Positions 17,249 to 26,512 of a DNA stretch of 64,000 nucleotides are shown here, one piece after another. Every line of letters starts with the position of its first letter. The stretch's first letter is position 1. This stretch comes from Speluncibacter jeojiensis (GTDB lineage: Bacteria > Actinomycetota > Actinomycetes > Mycobacteriales > Mycobacteriaceae). The stretch spans positions 248,001 to 312,000 of the forward strand of contig NZ_JAAIVF010000001.1 of the NCBI RefSeq assembly GCF_029589495.1, in the 5' to 3' direction. The notes below the pieces were generated by a model. It was not told the DNA's origin, ran no database searches, and saw only the letters and a program-made list of their open reading frames with translations. A program made the position numbers and the translations under genes.

Positions 17249-17464
17249 TCAGGAAATCGTCGCGATCAGGTCGCCCTGCTGGATGACGTCCCCCACGACC
17301 ACGGCCAGGGAACTGACGGTGCCGTCGACCTCGGCGAGGACCGGGATCTCCATCTTCATCGACTCGAGGATCACCAGGGTGTCGCCTTCCTTGACCGCGT
17401 CACCCTCGTGCACCACGACCTGCCACACGCTCGCCACCATCTCGGCGCGCACGTCCTCGGTCAT
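17249..17464 (-). CDS. Small biotinyl/lipoyl carrier protein (TB7.3-like)
   Basis: 71 residues making a single biotinyl-domain barrel. ESMKM places the modified lysine at residue 37, midway between two half-barrels (VVVHEGDAVKEGD and VVVGDVIQQGD). The MKM context predicts biotin rather than lipoate. It corresponds to Rv3221c (TB7.3), a free-standing biotin carrier whose partner carboxylase is not settled. ATG 17464 has GAGGAGG six bases upstream. It lies 51 bp before pdtaS on the same strand and may be co-transcribed with it. Confidence 0.93.
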   Translation of the reverse strand: MTEDVRAEMVASVWQVVVHEGDAVKEGDTLVILESMKMEIPVLAEVDGTVSSLAVVVGDVIQQGDLIATIS

Positions 17465-17589
17465 CGACGTCCTCCTCTTGCCCGGCCGCACATCTGTCCC
17501 GCCAATCGAACCACAGCCGGGGCGTCGTGCGAGAATGAACCGTCGACAGGGCAGAACCGGTAGGAACTGCAGGACCGGAAGGAACATCC

Positions 17590-17664
17590 ATGGGCAAGCG
17601 TGGCCGTAAGAAGCGCGACCGCAAGAAGAACAAGGCCAACCACGGCAAGCGTCCGAACGCCTGA
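17590..17664 (+). CDS. Ribosomal protein bL37 (24 aa)
   Basis: A 24-codon gene that automated callers usually miss. The product begins MGKRGRKKRDRKK and ends HGKRPNA, with 13 Lys/Arg residues, and matches the mycobacterial/actinobacterial 50S protein bL37 found by cryo-EM of M. smegmatis ribosomes (MAKRGRKKRDRK...KRPNA). It binds 23S rRNA as an extended peptide. AAGGA lies six bases before ATG 17590 and a strong hairpin starts 11 bases after the stop. The position between the TB7.3 gene and rshA is a natural slot for a one-gene transcript. Confidence 0.9.
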   Translation: MGKRGRKKRDRKKNKANHGKRPNA

Positions 17665-17674
17665 CGCGCCGAAG

Positions 17675-17718
17675 GTGAGCAGAAGGGCCGGGACGCCATG
17701 CGTCCCGGCCCTTCTCAC
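17675..17718. terminator. Terminator hairpin between bL37 and rshA
   Basis: GTGAG-(C)-AGAAGGGCCGGGACGC pairs with GCGTCCCGGCCCTTCT-CAC around a CAT loop, a stem of about 20 bp with one bulge. It separates the plus-strand bL37 gene from the end of the minus-strand sigH-rshA operon. Confidence 0.88.
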
Positions 17719-17726
17719 GTTCGGGC

Positions 17727-18005
17727 TCAGGCCCCCGGATCGACCTGGATGATGGTGGTCCGGTGCAGTTCGATGCGCAGCCGCTCGCGCAGCCCCTCGG
17801 GCGCATGCTCGCAGCACTTGCGGTGCAGCAGGCCCTTGATCTTCTCCTCGATGCCGTAGGCCTCGAAGCAGGCGCCGCACTCCTCCATGTGCTGCATGAG
17901 CCGGCGCCGGGTGGCCTCGTCGCATTCGTTGTCGAGCATCAGCCAGACGTCGGCGAGTACCGCCGAGCAGTCGAGCTCGGCGCCCCGATTGTCCTGCTCG
18001 CTCAT
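17727..18005 (-). CDS. rshA: RshA zinc-associated anti-sigma factor
   Basis: 92 residues. The HxxxCxxC motif appears as [13 protein letters not shown] (~39-51), the redox-active zinc site of ZAS anti-sigma factors; a second KCCEH follows at ~63-67. In mycobacteria RshA holds SigH inactive and releases it when thiols oxidise or when PknB phosphorylates it. Its ATG overlaps the sigH stop (ATGA), so the pair is co-translated. No membrane segment, as expected for this cytosolic subclass. Confidence 0.95.
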   Translation of the reverse strand: MSEQDNRGAELDCSAVLADVWLMLDNECDEATRRRLMQHMEECGACFEAYGIEEKIKGLLHRKCCEHAPEGLRERLRIELHRTTIIQVDPGA

Positions 18006-18679
18006 CGGGTGGCCTCCTGCTCGGTTTCGGTCCGGATCCCGCGCTCACGGGCGACATCGGCGAGCAGCCCGCGCAGCTGCTTGCGACCGCGGTGCAGCCG
18101 CGACATCACGGTGCCGATCGGCGTGCCCATGATCTCGGCGATCTCCTTGTACGGGAGGCCCTCGACGTCGGCGTAGTACACCGCCATCCGGAAGTCCTCG
18201 GGCAGCGCCTGCAGCGCGGCCTTGATGTCGTCGTCCGGCAGCGCGTCGAGCGCCTCGACCTCTGCGGAGCGCAGCCCCGTCGAGGTGTGCTCGGCCGTCG
18301 CGGCCAGCTGCCAGTCGGTGATCTCGTCGGTCGGGTACTGCGCGGGCTGGCGCTGCTTCTTGCGGTAGCCGTTGATGTAGGTGTTGGTCAGGATGCGATA
18401 CAGCCAGGCCTTGAGGTTCGTGCCCTCCTTGAAGGAGGCGAACGCGGAGAAGGCCTTGACGTAGGTCTCCTGCACCAGGTCCTCGGCATCGGCGGGGTTG
18501 CGGGTCATCCGCAGGGCGGCGCCGTAGAGCTGGTCCAGCAGCGGCAGCGCGTCACGTTCGAACCGCGCGGTCAACTCCGCGGCCTGGTCCTCGGCGGCAG
18601 CTTCCACCGCGGCGGTTTCCGCGGCTGCAGTCTCGGCGGCAGCTGTCCTGCCGCCGGCAGGCCCGTCGTTACTCGGCAC
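18002..18679 (-). CDS. sigH: SigH, ECF-type RNA polymerase sigma factor
   Basis: 225 residues. Region 2 ([31 protein letters not shown] ... [19 protein letters not shown]) and region 4 ([30 protein letters not shown]...[14 protein letters not shown]) are almost as in M. tuberculosis SigH, which directs the thioredoxin/heat/oxidative stress regulon. An Ala/Glu-rich linker of about 35 residues precedes region 2. GTG 18679 has GAAGGGAC just upstream; a longer frame to 18832 has no ribosome site. No convincing GGAAT-N16-18-GTT autoregulatory promoter was found upstream. Confidence 0.95.
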   Translation of the reverse strand: MPSNDGPAGGRTAAAETAAAETAAVEAAAEDQAAELTARFERDALPLLDQLYGAALRMTRNPADAEDLVQETYVKAFSAFASFKEGTNLKAWLYRILTNTYINGYRKKQRQPAQYPTDEITDWQLAATAEHTSTGLRSAEVEALDALPDDDIKAALQALPEDFRMAVYYADVEGLPYKEIAEIMGTPIGTVMSRLHRGRKQLRGLLADVARERGIRTETEQEATR

Positions 18680-18942
18680 ACTCGTCCCTTCGCCGGCTTC
18701 GGTGTCCAACGTTACCGGGATTGTCCAGACCAGATCGTCGGATGCCGAACGCTCACGCCGGGTACACAACACCGCCACGATGTCTCCACACCTCCTGCTG
18801 CCGAGGCACGCCCTCGACGGTCGGTTCAACACAGGCGGGCGCGGGTGTGTTCCCCGGCCGTCCGATCATGTGGCCGCCCGACCGCGGGCCGTACCCTCGC
18901 GAGGGACGCGCCTCGCGCCCGCCCGCCACTAGGCTCGCGGTC

Positions 18943-19434
18943 ATGGCCGGTACCTCCACCCCCGCAACGAAGCTGCTCGACAAGCAGAAGGTCGCGCACC
19001 TGGTGCACAGCTACCCGCACGACCCACGCGCCGACTCGTACGGCACCGAGGCCGTCGACAATCTCGGCGAGCGCCTAGGGGTGATACCCGAGCAGATCTT
19101 CAAGACGCTGGTGATCAAGGCCGACGGCAAGCTCGCGGTCGCGGTGCTGCCGGTGCCGGCGAAACTGTCGCTCAAGGCCGCCGCGGGCGCGCTGTCCATC
19201 GGCAAGGCCGCGATGGCGGAACGCGCGGAGGCCGAACGGGCGACCGGCTACGTCTTCGGCGGGGTTTCCCCACTGGGGCAACGCAAGCCGCTGCCGACGG
19301 TCGTCGACTCCTCCGCGCTGACGTTCGATCGCGTGCTGTGCAGCGCCGGGCGGCGCGGCCTGGAGATCGAACTCGACCCGCGCGAGCTGGTGCGGCTGAG
19401 CGGCGCGGTCACCGCCGAGATCACAGCAGGGTGA
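18943..19434 (+). CDS. ybaK: YbaK/EbsC-family Cys-tRNA(Pro)/Cys-tRNA(Cys) deacylase
   Basis: 163 residues. The YbaK fold is shown by IFKTLVIKADGKLAVAVLPVPAKLSLKAAA (~56-85), where the first Lys lies in the catalytic pocket, and by GYVFGGVSPLGQRKPLPTVVD (~109-129). The enzyme hydrolyses Cys mischarged onto tRNA(Pro). ATG 18943 is 7 bases after TAGGCT with no Shine-Dalgarno, so it is probably leaderless. Its last 14 bases overlap the end of the convergent SRAP gene. Confidence 0.9.
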   Translation: MAGTSTPATKLLDKQKVAHLVHSYPHDPRADSYGTEAVDNLGERLGVIPEQIFKTLVIKADGKLAVAVLPVPAKLSLKAAAGALSIGKAAMAERAEAERATGYVFGGVSPLGQRKPLPTVVDSSALTFDRVLCSAGRRGLEIELDPRELVRLSGAVTAEITAG

Positions 19435-20167
19435 GCTGCTCGGCCGGGTCCTCCCCCGCATCCGGCGTGACGAGTTCCGGACCGTCGTTGCGGACGCTGT
19501 TCACCAGTGTCGAGACCCGGCGGATCTCGATCGCCGCCGCCACCGCGGGGTCCGGCGGGGCCAGCAGCGCGGAGTCCATCGCCGCGTCCGGGTCGAGCCA
19601 GCGCTCCCAGCTCTCACGCGGCAGGATCAGCGGCATCCGGTCGTGCACCCCCTCGAGTTCCCCGACCGCGTCCGTGGTCAGGATCGTCGCGCTCAGCACC
19701 GGCGGCTCGCCGGAGCCGCCCCGCCAGGCGGACCACAGACCGGCCATGTAGAGGCGCGAGCCGTCCCGCGGGGTCATGTAGAACGGCACCTTCACCGGCT
19801 TGCCGGCGGCCGAGACCCCGCGTTCCCATTCGAACCAGCCGTCCATCGGCACCAGGCAGCGTTTACCCGACGCCGCAGCCTTGAACATCGCCTTCGACGT
19901 CACCGTCTCGGCCCGCGCGTTGAACAGCGGCGGCCCGTCACCGACGCGCTTGGCCCAGTGCGGGACGAAACCCCAGCGCATCAGCCGGATCCGCAGTGTG
20001 GGGTCGTCGCCGGGGTCCCGATGACGTTCGACGACGGCGAGGACCTCGGTGGTCGGCGCGACGTTGTAGCTGCACGCCTGTGCCCCCGCCGCGCCGGTCT
20101 CGTCGACCGCGTCCAACTCGACCGCCAGCTTCGCGGGATCGACCGTGGTCGCATATCTGCCGCACAC
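19421..20167 (-). CDS. SRAP-family (HMCES/YedK) abasic-site DNA-protein crosslink protein
   Basis: 248 residues. After Met removal Cys2 (VCGRYATT) is the nucleophile that crosslinks to abasic sites in single-stranded DNA. The conserved Asn (SYNVAPT), Glu (DGWFEWE) and His ([10 protein letters not shown]) of the active site are all present. It shields abasic DNA until repair. The start must be GTG 20167 to put Cys at position 2, although GGAGG lies only one base upstream, so a different translation mode (for example leaderless) is possible. Divergent from aroA, convergent with ybaK. Confidence 0.93.
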   Translation of the reverse strand: MCGRYATTVDPAKLAVELDAVDETGAAGAQACSYNVAPTTEVLAVVERHRDPGDDPTLRIRLMRWGFVPHWAKRVGDGPPLFNARAETVTSKAMFKAAASGKRCLVPMDGWFEWERGVSAAGKPVKVPFYMTPRDGSRLYMAGLWSAWRGGSGEPPVLSATILTTDAVGELEGVHDRMPLILPRESWERWLDPDAAMDSALLAPPDPAVAAAIEIRRVSTLVNSVRNDGPELVTPDAGEDPAEQLTLL

Positions 20168-20223
20168 GCCTCCATGCTGGCACGCCTCCGGGAGTTCGCG
20201 CGGCAATGGTCCAAGATGGGGGG

Positions 20224-21507
20224 GTGAGTTACTGGAGCGCGCCCACCACCGACGGCCCCGTGCACGCCACCGTGAGCCTGCCGGGGTCCAAGTCGATCAC
20301 CAACCGTGCGCTGATCCTGGCCTCCCTGGCCGAGGGCACCTCGCGGATCAACGGCGCGCTGCGCAGTCGCGACACCAACCTGATGATCTACGGCCTGCGC
20401 GCGCTCGGCGTGTCGATCACCGGCGACGACACCGAACTGGTGGTCGAGTCCGGCGCGCTGCACGGCGGCGCGATCGACTGTGGCCTGGCCGGCACCGTCA
20501 TGCGGTTCCTGCCTCCGCTGGCCGCCCTCGCCGAGGGCAAGGTCGTCTTCGACGGCGACGAGCAGGCCCGACTGCGACCGCTCGGCGTCATCCTCGAGGC
20601 ACTACGGGTGCTCGGCGTCAAGGTGTCGGGCAACGCCTTGCCGTTCACGGTCTGCGGCACCGGCGCCGCCGAGGGCGGACACGTCGAGATCGACGCCTCC
20701 GGCTCCTCCCAGTTCGTCTCCGGCCTGCTGCTCTCCGGCGCCCGGTACCGCCACGGGGTGACCATCCGGCACATCGGCCGCCCGGTACCGTCGATGCCGC
20801 ACATCGAGATGACGCTGGCGATGCTGCGCAGCAGCGGCGTACAGGTCGGACAGGACTCGTCGGCCGGCTCCGCCACCCCGGACACCTGGCAGGTGCAGCC
20901 CGGCCCCGTCAAGGCGGTCGACTGGACGGTCGAGCCGGACCTGTCCAACGCGACGCCGTTCCTGGCGGCCGCCGCGGTCACCGGCGGTCGCGTCACCATT
21001 CCGCACTGGCCGGAGACCACCACCCAGGCCGGCGACGCCATCCGCGGGATCCTGCGCCAGATGGGCGCCGAGGTCGGCTGGGCGGACGGCGCGCTGACCG
21101 TCGAGGGCCCCGCCGAGCTGGGCGGTATCGACGTCGACCTGCACGACATCGGCGAGCTCGCCCCGACCGTCGCCGCGCTGGCCGCGCTGGCCGCCGCACC
21201 GTCCCGGCTGCGCGGCATCGCCCACCTGCGCGGTCACGAGACCGACCGGCTCGCGGCGCTCTCCGCCGAGATCAATGCGTTGGGCGGCCGGGTCGCGGAG
21301 ACCGAGGACGGCCTGGCGATCGAGCCGGCGCCACTGGGCGGTGGCACCTGGCACTCCTACGCGGACCACCGGATGGCCACGGCGGGGGCCATCCTCGGCC
21401 TGCGCGTACCGGACCTGATGGTCGAGGACATCGGTACCACCGGCAAGACCCTGCCGGGGTTCGAGAGCATGTGGGCGCGCATGCTCGCCACCGGGGTCGG
21501 CTCCTGA
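20224..21507 (+). CDS. aroA: 3-phosphoshikimate 1-carboxyvinyltransferase (EPSP synthase)
   Basis: 427 residues. [13 protein letters not shown] (~18-30) binds shikimate-3-phosphate, [13 protein letters not shown] (~88) is the GTAxR-type loop, and [14 protein letters not shown] and [11 protein letters not shown] complete the closed active site. The enzyme makes EPSP from shikimate-3-phosphate and PEP on the aromatic amino acid pathway. GTG 20224 gives the N-terminus usual for actinobacteria; an in-frame ATG at 20206 is an alternative. Coupled to rsgA by a four-base overlap. Confidence 0.95.
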   Translation: MSYWSAPTTDGPVHATVSLPGSKSITNRALILASLAEGTSRINGALRSRDTNLMIYGLRALGVSITGDDTELVVESGALHGGAIDCGLAGTVMRFLPPLAALAEGKVVFDGDEQARLRPLGVILEALRVLGVKVSGNALPFTVCGTGAAEGGHVEIDASGSSQFVSGLLLSGARYRHGVTIRHIGRPVPSMPHIEMTLAMLRSSGVQVGQDSSAGSATPDTWQVQPGPVKAVDWTVEPDLSNATPFLAAAAVTGGRVTIPHWPETTTQAGDAIRGILRQMGAEVGWADGALTVEGPAELGGIDVDLHDIGELAPTVAALAALAAAPSRLRGIAHLRGHETDRLAALSAEINALGGRVAETEDGLAIEPAPLGGGTWHSYADHRMATAGAILGLRVPDLMVEDIGTTGKTLPGFESMWARMLATGVGS

Positions 21508-22505
21508 GCCGCCGCGCCGGGACCCAGCACTGGGACGAGTCCGACGTCCGGGTCCGCCCGGGCAAGGGCTCGCGGCCCCGCACCAAGAACCGCCCCGAGC
21601 ACCGCGACGCCGAGTCGGCGATGGTCGTCTCGAAGGACCGCGGCCGGTGGGGCTGCGTGCTCGGCGGCGACCCGGACCGTCCGGTCGTGGCGATGCGGGC
21701 CCGCGAGCTCGGCCGCACCCCGGTCGTCGTCGGCGACGAGGTGGACGTCGTCGGCGACCTGTCCGGCCGGCCGGACACCCTGGCCCGGATCGTGCGGGTC
21801 TCCCCGCGGCGCACCGTGCTACGGCGCACCGCCGACGACACCGATCCGTTCGAGCGCGTGGTGGTCGCCAACGCCGAGCAGCTGCTGATCGTGGTCGCCC
21901 TGGCCGACCCTCCTCCGCGCACCGGCTTCGTCGAGCGGGCGCTCGTCGCCGCGTACGTCGGTGGCCTGCAGCCGATCCTCTGCCTCACCAAGAACGACCT
22001 GGCCGATCCCGACGAGTTCGTCAGCGCGTTCACCGGGCTGGACCTGCCGATCGTGCTGGCCGGGCGGGAGGACCCGATCGAGGCGGTCGCCACCATGCTC
22101 ACAGGGCGGGTCACCGCACTGATCGGACACTCCGGCGTCGGCAAGTCGACGATGGTCAATCGTCTCGTGCCGGAAGCCGATCGGGCCACCGGCGTGGTGT
22201 CCGGGGTCGGCAAGGGCCGGCACACCTCCACCCAGTCGGTCGCGCTGCCGCTGCCCGACGGCGGCTGGGTGGTCGACACACCGGGCATCCGTTCGTTCGG
22301 GCTCGCGCACATCTCACCGGAGGACGTGGTCGACGCGTTCGCCGACCTCGCCGAGGCCGCGCAGGACTGTCCGCGCGGCTGCACCCATCTGGGACCGCCC
22401 GCGGATCCGGAGTGCACGCTCGACCGGCTCACCGGTCACAGTGCGGCCCGGGTGTCCGCGGTGCGACTGCTGCTGACCGCATTGGCGACCAACGAGAGCT
22501 GGTAA
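21504..22505 (+). CDS. rsgA: RsgA ribosome small-subunit GTPase, probable CTG start
   Basis: 333 residues if started at CTG 21504. It is a circularly permuted GTPase: TKNDL (G4) comes before GHSGVGKST (G1), then DTPG (G3), followed by a zinc knuckle ([16 protein letters not shown]). RsgA checks late 30S assembly. The conserved actinobacterial N-terminus SRR...[18 protein letters not shown] is intact, but the only possible start before it is CTG, whose last two bases belong to the aroA stop (CTGA), the same overlap other genes here make with ATGA or GTGA. The next standard start, ATG 21621, would delete this conserved arm. Confidence 0.93.
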   Translation: MSRRAGTQHWDESDVRVRPGKGSRPRTKNRPEHRDAESAMVVSKDRGRWGCVLGGDPDRPVVAMRARELGRTPVVVGDEVDVVGDLSGRPDTLARIVRVSPRRTVLRRTADDTDPFERVVVANAEQLLIVVALADPPPRTGFVERALVAAYVGGLQPILCLTKNDLADPDEFVSAFTGLDLPIVLAGREDPIEAVATMLTGRVTALIGHSGVGKSTMVNRLVPEADRATGVVSGVGKGRHTSTQSVALPLPDGGWVVDTPGIRSFGLAHISPEDVVDAFADLAEAAQDCPRGCTHLGPPADPECTLDRLTGHSAARVSAVRLLLTALATNESW

Positions 22506-22775
22506 CCGCGGGGTTTCCCGTGTGAACGAGGCGATAATTTCGGCGCAGCCGGCCCTCGCATACTCCGCCTCGCCGTGCCCGGTTCCTCCTGTCGGCGCAG
22601 GTTCTCGCGGCGTGCGCCGCCGCGCGTCCGCCCGTCCGATGACCGCCGTGTTACGGCGGGTCCACAGCCGCGACGGCGGCGCAGTGAGGGCTTTCGATCC
22701 GCTGCCGCACCGCCCTACAGTCGGGAAACCGATCCGCACGGGGCCGGTCGTGACCGCCACGGAAGGGGCTGTGCC
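22506..22775. other. nar operon upstream region, no gene
   Basis: 270 bp without a convincing ORF. GATAAT (22533-22538) is a good -10 but lacks a clear -35. A 17-bp palindrome CCGCCGT-GTT-ACGGCGG (22643-22659) and a smaller GCGGC/GCCGC dyad (22607-22620) lie between it and narG. No FNR-type TTGAT-N4-ATCAA site is seen. Confidence 0.4.
22643..22659. promoter_or_regulatory. Palindrome in the narG leader
   Basis: CCGCCGT (22643-22649), a 3-base centre GTT and ACGGCGG (22653-22659) form a perfect dyad 117 bp before the narG start. It may be an operator or an RNA hairpin in the leader. Confidence 0.35.
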
Positions 22776-25700
22776 GTGCCTGATTCCACCGATTTCGCCG
22801 ACACCTTGCTGCGACTCGGACGCCACTTCCAGCGGGGCGAGACGTCCGAGGATCTACGTACAGTGCACAAGAGCGGCGGCCGCGCGGCCGACGTGTTCTA
22901 CCGGGACCGGTGGGCGCACGACAAGGTGGTGCGCTCGACCCACGGCGTCAACTGCACGGGATCGTGTTCGTGGAAGGTGTACGTCAAGGACGGGATCATC
23001 ACCTGGGAGTCGCAGCAGACCGACTATCCGTCGATCGGCGCGGACAAGCCCGAGTACGAGCCCCGCGGGTGCCCACGCGGCGCTTCCTTCTCGTGGTACA
23101 CGTATTCGCCTGCGCGCGTGCGCTATCCGTACGTGCGCGGCGTACTGCTGGAGATGTACCGGGCGGCCAAGGAGCGGCTGAAGGATCCCGTGCTCGCCTG
23201 GGCGTCGATCGTCGAGGACCCCGAGTTGTCCCGGCGATACAAGTCCGCGCGCGGCAAGGGCGGTTTCGTCCGGGCCGAATGGTGGGAGGCCACCGAGATC
23301 GCCGCGGCCGCGCACGTGCACACGATCAAACGCTACGGGCCGGACCGGGTCGCCGGCTTCTCCCCCATCCCCGCCATGTCGATGGTCAGCCATGCGGTCG
23401 GATCGCGGTTCATCTCGCTGCTCGGCGGTTCGATGATCTCGTTCTACGACTGGTACGCGGACCTGCCGGTGGCCTCGCCGCAGGTGTTCGGCGACCAGAC
23501 CGACGTGCCGGAGTCCGCGGACTGGTTCGACGCCGGCTACCTGATCATGTGGGGCTCGAACGTGCCGGTGACGCGAACCCCGGACGCGCACTACATGACC
23601 GAGGCCCGCTATCGCGGCCAGAAGGTCGTCGTCGTCTCCCCCGACTACGCCGACAACACCAAGTTCGCCGACGAGTGGCTGCCCGCCCGCCCGGGCACCG
23701 ACGGCGCGCTCGCGATGGCCATGGGGCAGGTGATCCTCAAGGAGTTCTTCGTCGACAAGATGACACCGCGCTTCACGGACTACGTCAGCCGCTACACCGA
23801 CCTGCCGTTCCTGGTGACGCTCGAGGAGCGCGGCGGGGTGATCGTGCCCGGTAAGTTCCTCACCGCCGCCGACCTGGGCGACGACAGGGAGGGCGCGGAG
23901 TCGAAGACGGTGCTGCTCGACGAGAACGCCGAGCCCGTCGTCCCGAACGGGTCACTGGGGCACCGGTTCACCGCGTCGGGGGCGGGGCGGTGGAACCTCG
24001 ATCTGGGCGAGGTGCGGCCACTGCTGTCGGTGCACGCGTTCGCCGACGAGTCGGTCGAGCTGGCACTGCCGCGGTTCGACAGCGACCGGCCGGGCGTCGT
24101 CGGCAGAGGGGTCCCGACGAAGCTCGTTGCCGGACACCGGGTCACGACCGTCTTCGACCTGCTGCTCGCCCAGTACGGGGTGGGCCGTCCGGGACTGCGC
24201 GGGCAGTGGCCGGCCGGCTACGACGACGCCGACGACCCGACCACCCCCGCCTGGCAGGAGAAGATCACCGGTGTCCCGGGCGCGGCCGCGGCGCGCATCG
24301 CCCGAGAGTTCGCCGACAACGCGAACCGGTCGGGCGGCCGCTCGATGATCCTCATGGGGGCCGGCACCAACCACTGGTTCCACTCCGATCAGATCTACCG
24401 GGCGTTCCTGACGCTGACGATCCTCACCGGGTGCCAGGGCGTCAACGGCGGCGGCTGGGCCCACTACGTCGGGCAGGAGAAGTGCCGCCCGGTCACCGGA
24501 TGGGCGACACTGGCGTCCGGCGGAGACTGGCAGCGGCCGGCCCGGCAGATGCAGGGCACCGTCTACTGGTATCTCGCCACCGACCAGTGGCGCTACGACC
24601 CGTTCACGGCCGAGGCGATGGCCTCACCGCTGGCCGAGGGCCGGTTCGCCGGGCGCACCGCCGCCGACAACATCGCGCTGGCGTCCCGGCTGGGGTGGAT
24701 GCCGAGTTACCCGACGTTCAACCGGAACCCGCTGGACCTGGCGGACGAGGCCGAAAGGCTGGGCAGGGACGCCGCCGACCACGTCGTCGACGGGCTGAGG
24801 ACCGGACACCTGCAGTTCGCCTGCGAGGATCCCGATGCGCCGGAGAACTTTCCGCGCACCCTGACGGTGTGGCGGGCGAACCTGCTGGGGTCCTCGGCGA
24901 AGGGCAACGAGTACTTCCTGCGACACCTGCTCGGCACCGACTCGAACGTGCAGGCCCGCGACGAGGGCGTGCGGCCCGCCGAGGTCCGCCGCCGCGACGA
25001 GGCCCCCGTCGGGAAGCTGGATCTGCTGCTGTCGCTGGACTTCCGGATGACCAGCACCACGCTCTATTCGGACATCGTGCTGCCGGCGGCGACCTGGTAC
25101 GAGAAGCACGACCTGTCGAGCACCGACATGCACCCGTACGTGCACGCGTTCTCGCCGGCCATCTCGCCGCCCTGGGAGACCAAGACCGACTTCGACGCCT
25201 TCCACCGCCTGGCCCGTGGCTTCTCCTGGCTGGCCGAGAAGCACCTCGGCGTACGCAAGGACGTCGTGGCGGTGCCGCTGACCCACGACACCGCGGACGC
25301 GCTGGCCCAACCGGGCGGGCGCGTACGGGACTGGAAGTACGGTGAGTGCGACCCGATCCCGGGCAAGACCATGCCGCGGATCGTCGTCGTCGAACGTGAC
25401 TACGGCACGATCGCCGAGAAGATGGCCGCGCTCGGGCCGCTTGTCGAAACGGTCGGGCTGACCACCAAGGGCGTGACGGTGCACCCCGGCGTCGAGGTCG
25501 AGTACCTGCGCGGCGTCAACGGCACGGCCGCCTCGGGTGTCGCGGCCGGACGGCCGTCGTTGTCCAAGGACGTGCACGCCGCCGAGACGATCCTGGCGCT
25601 GTCCGGAACCACCAACGGCCGCCTCGCCACCGAGGGCTTCGAGGCTCTCGAACAGCGCACCGGCACCGAACTCGCCGACCTCGCGGCCGAGAACGAGGGC

Positions 25701-26477
25701 AAGCGGATCACGTTCGCCGACACCCAGTCCCGACCGGTCCCGGTGATCACCTCGCCGGAGTGGTCCGGCAGCGAGACCGGTGGCCGACGCTACTCGCCGT
25801 TCACGATCAACACCGAGCGGCTCAAGCCGTGGCACACGCTGACCGGCCGACAGCACTTCTATCTCGACCACGACTGGATGGCCGAACTCGGCGAGCAGTT
25901 GCCGATCTTCCGGCCACCGCTCGACATGACGGCACTGTTCAGCGAGCCGGCGGTCGGTGCGGTCGGCAAGCTGGACGGCGAGGTCGGCGTCACCGTGCGC
26001 TACCTGACGCCGCACAGCAAGTGGTCGATCCACTCCGCGTACCAGGACAACCTGCACATGCTCACGCTTTCCCGTGGCGGACAGGCCATCTGGATGTCGG
26101 AGGTCGACGCCCACAAGATCGGCGTGGTCGACAACGACTGGATCGAGGCGGTCAACCGCAACGGGATCGTCGTTGCCCGGGCGATCGTCAGCCACCGCAT
26201 GCCGGAGGGCACGGTGTTCATGTACCACGCGCAGGACAAGGCCGTGAACGTGCCGCGCATCGACCCGGCACCCGACAGCGCCGACCCGGCCCGTCGGTCG
26301 GCCGGCGGCAAGCGCGGCGGCATCCACAACGCGCTGACCCGGCTGATGATCAAGCCCAGCCACCTGATCGGCGGCTACGCCCAGCAGTCGTTCGCGATGA
26401 ACTACCACGGGCCCACCGGAAACCAACGCGACGAGGTCACCACGATCCGCAAGCGTTCGCAGGAGGTGCAGTACTGA
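22776..26477 (+). CDS. narG: Respiratory nitrate reductase alpha subunit
   Basis: 1233 residues (family ~1230-1250). It holds the Mo-bisMGD cofactor and reduces nitrate to nitrite on the cytoplasmic face. His56, Cys60, Cys64 and Cys99 (STHGVNCTGSCSW...RGCPRG) are the ligands of the FS0 [4Fe-4S] cluster as in E. coli NarG. DQTDVPESADW contains the Asp that ligates molybdenum, and GSNVPVTRTPDAH follows as expected. No Tat signal, as usual for NarG. GTG 22776 has GGAAGGGG seven bases upstream. First gene of narGHJI. From memory M. tuberculosis carries its nar operon elsewhere (Rv1161-1164). Confidence 0.97.
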   Translation: MPDSTDFADTLLRLGRHFQRGETSEDLRTVHKSGGRAADVFYRDRWAHDKVVRSTHGVNCTGSCSWKVYVKDGIITWESQQTDYPSIGADKPEYEPRGCPRGASFSWYTYSPARVRYPYVRGVLLEMYRAAKERLKDPVLAWASIVEDPELSRRYKSARGKGGFVRAEWWEATEIAAAAHVHTIKRYGPDRVAGFSPIPAMSMVSHAVGSRFISLLGGSMISFYDWYADLPVASPQVFGDQTDVPESADWFDAGYLIMWGSNVPVTRTPDAHYMTEARYRGQKVVVVSPDYADNTKFADEWLPARPGTDGALAMAMGQVILKEFFVDKMTPRFTDYVSRYTDLPFLVTLEERGGVIVPGKFLTAADLGDDREGAESKTVLLDENAEPVVPNGSLGHRFTASGAGRWNLDLGEVRPLLSVHAFADESVELALPRFDSDRPGVVGRGVPTKLVAGHRVTTVFDLLLAQYGVGRPGLRGQWPAGYDDADDPTTPAWQEKITGVPGAAAARIAREFADNANRSGGRSMILMGAGTNHWFHSDQIYRAFLTLTILTGCQGVNGGGWAHYVGQEKCRPVTGWATLASGGDWQRPARQMQGTVYWYLATDQWRYDPFTAEAMASPLAEGRFAGRTAADNIALASRLGWMPSYPTFNRNPLDLADEAERLGRDAADHVVDGLRTGHLQFACEDPDAPENFPRTLTVWRANLLGSSAKGNEYFLRHLLGTDSNVQARDEGVRPAEVRRRDEAPVGKLDLLLSLDFRMTSTTLYSDIVLPAATWYEKHDLSSTDMHPYVHAFSPAISPPWETKTDFDAFHRLARGFSWLAEKHLGVRKDVVAVPLTHDTADALAQPGGRVRDWKYGECDPIPGKTMPRIVVVERDYGTIAEKMAALGPLVETVGLTTKGVTVHPGVEVEYLRGVNGTAASGVAAGRPSLSKDVHAAETILALSGTTNGRLATEGFEALEQRTGTELADLAAENEGKRITFADTQSRPVPVITSPEWSGSETGGRRYSPFTINTERLKPWHTLTGRQHFYLDHDWMAELGEQLPIFRPPLDMTALFSEPAVGAVGKLDGEVGVTVRYLTPHSKWSIHSAYQDNLHMLTLSRGGQAIWMSEVDAHKIGVVDNDWIEAVNRNGIVVARAIVSHRMPEGTVFMYHAQDKAVNVPRIDPAPDSADPARRSAGGKRGGIHNALTRLMIKPSHLIGGYAQQSFAMNYHGPTGNQRDEVTTIRKRSQEVQY

Positions 26478-26512
26478 TGAGCAATGCACGCGTGAACGAG
26501 GTGAACCCATGA
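26477..26512 (+). CDS. 11-codon bridging ORF between narG and narH
   Basis: ATG 26477 overlaps the narG stop as ATGA, and its own TGA (26510-26512) overlaps the narH start ATG (26509), again as ATGA. AGGAGG lies 10 bases before it, inside narG. The peptide MSNARVNEVNP resembles nothing known, so it probably acts by keeping ribosomes running from narG into narH rather than as a product. Confidence 0.35.
   Translation: MSNARVNEVNP

Noticed and set aside
18680-18840. SigH-type autoregulatory promoter (GGAAT-N16-18-GTT) upstream of sigH
   Set aside because: The minus strand was read for GGAA/GTT pairs; only GGAG...GTT with wrong spacing was found.
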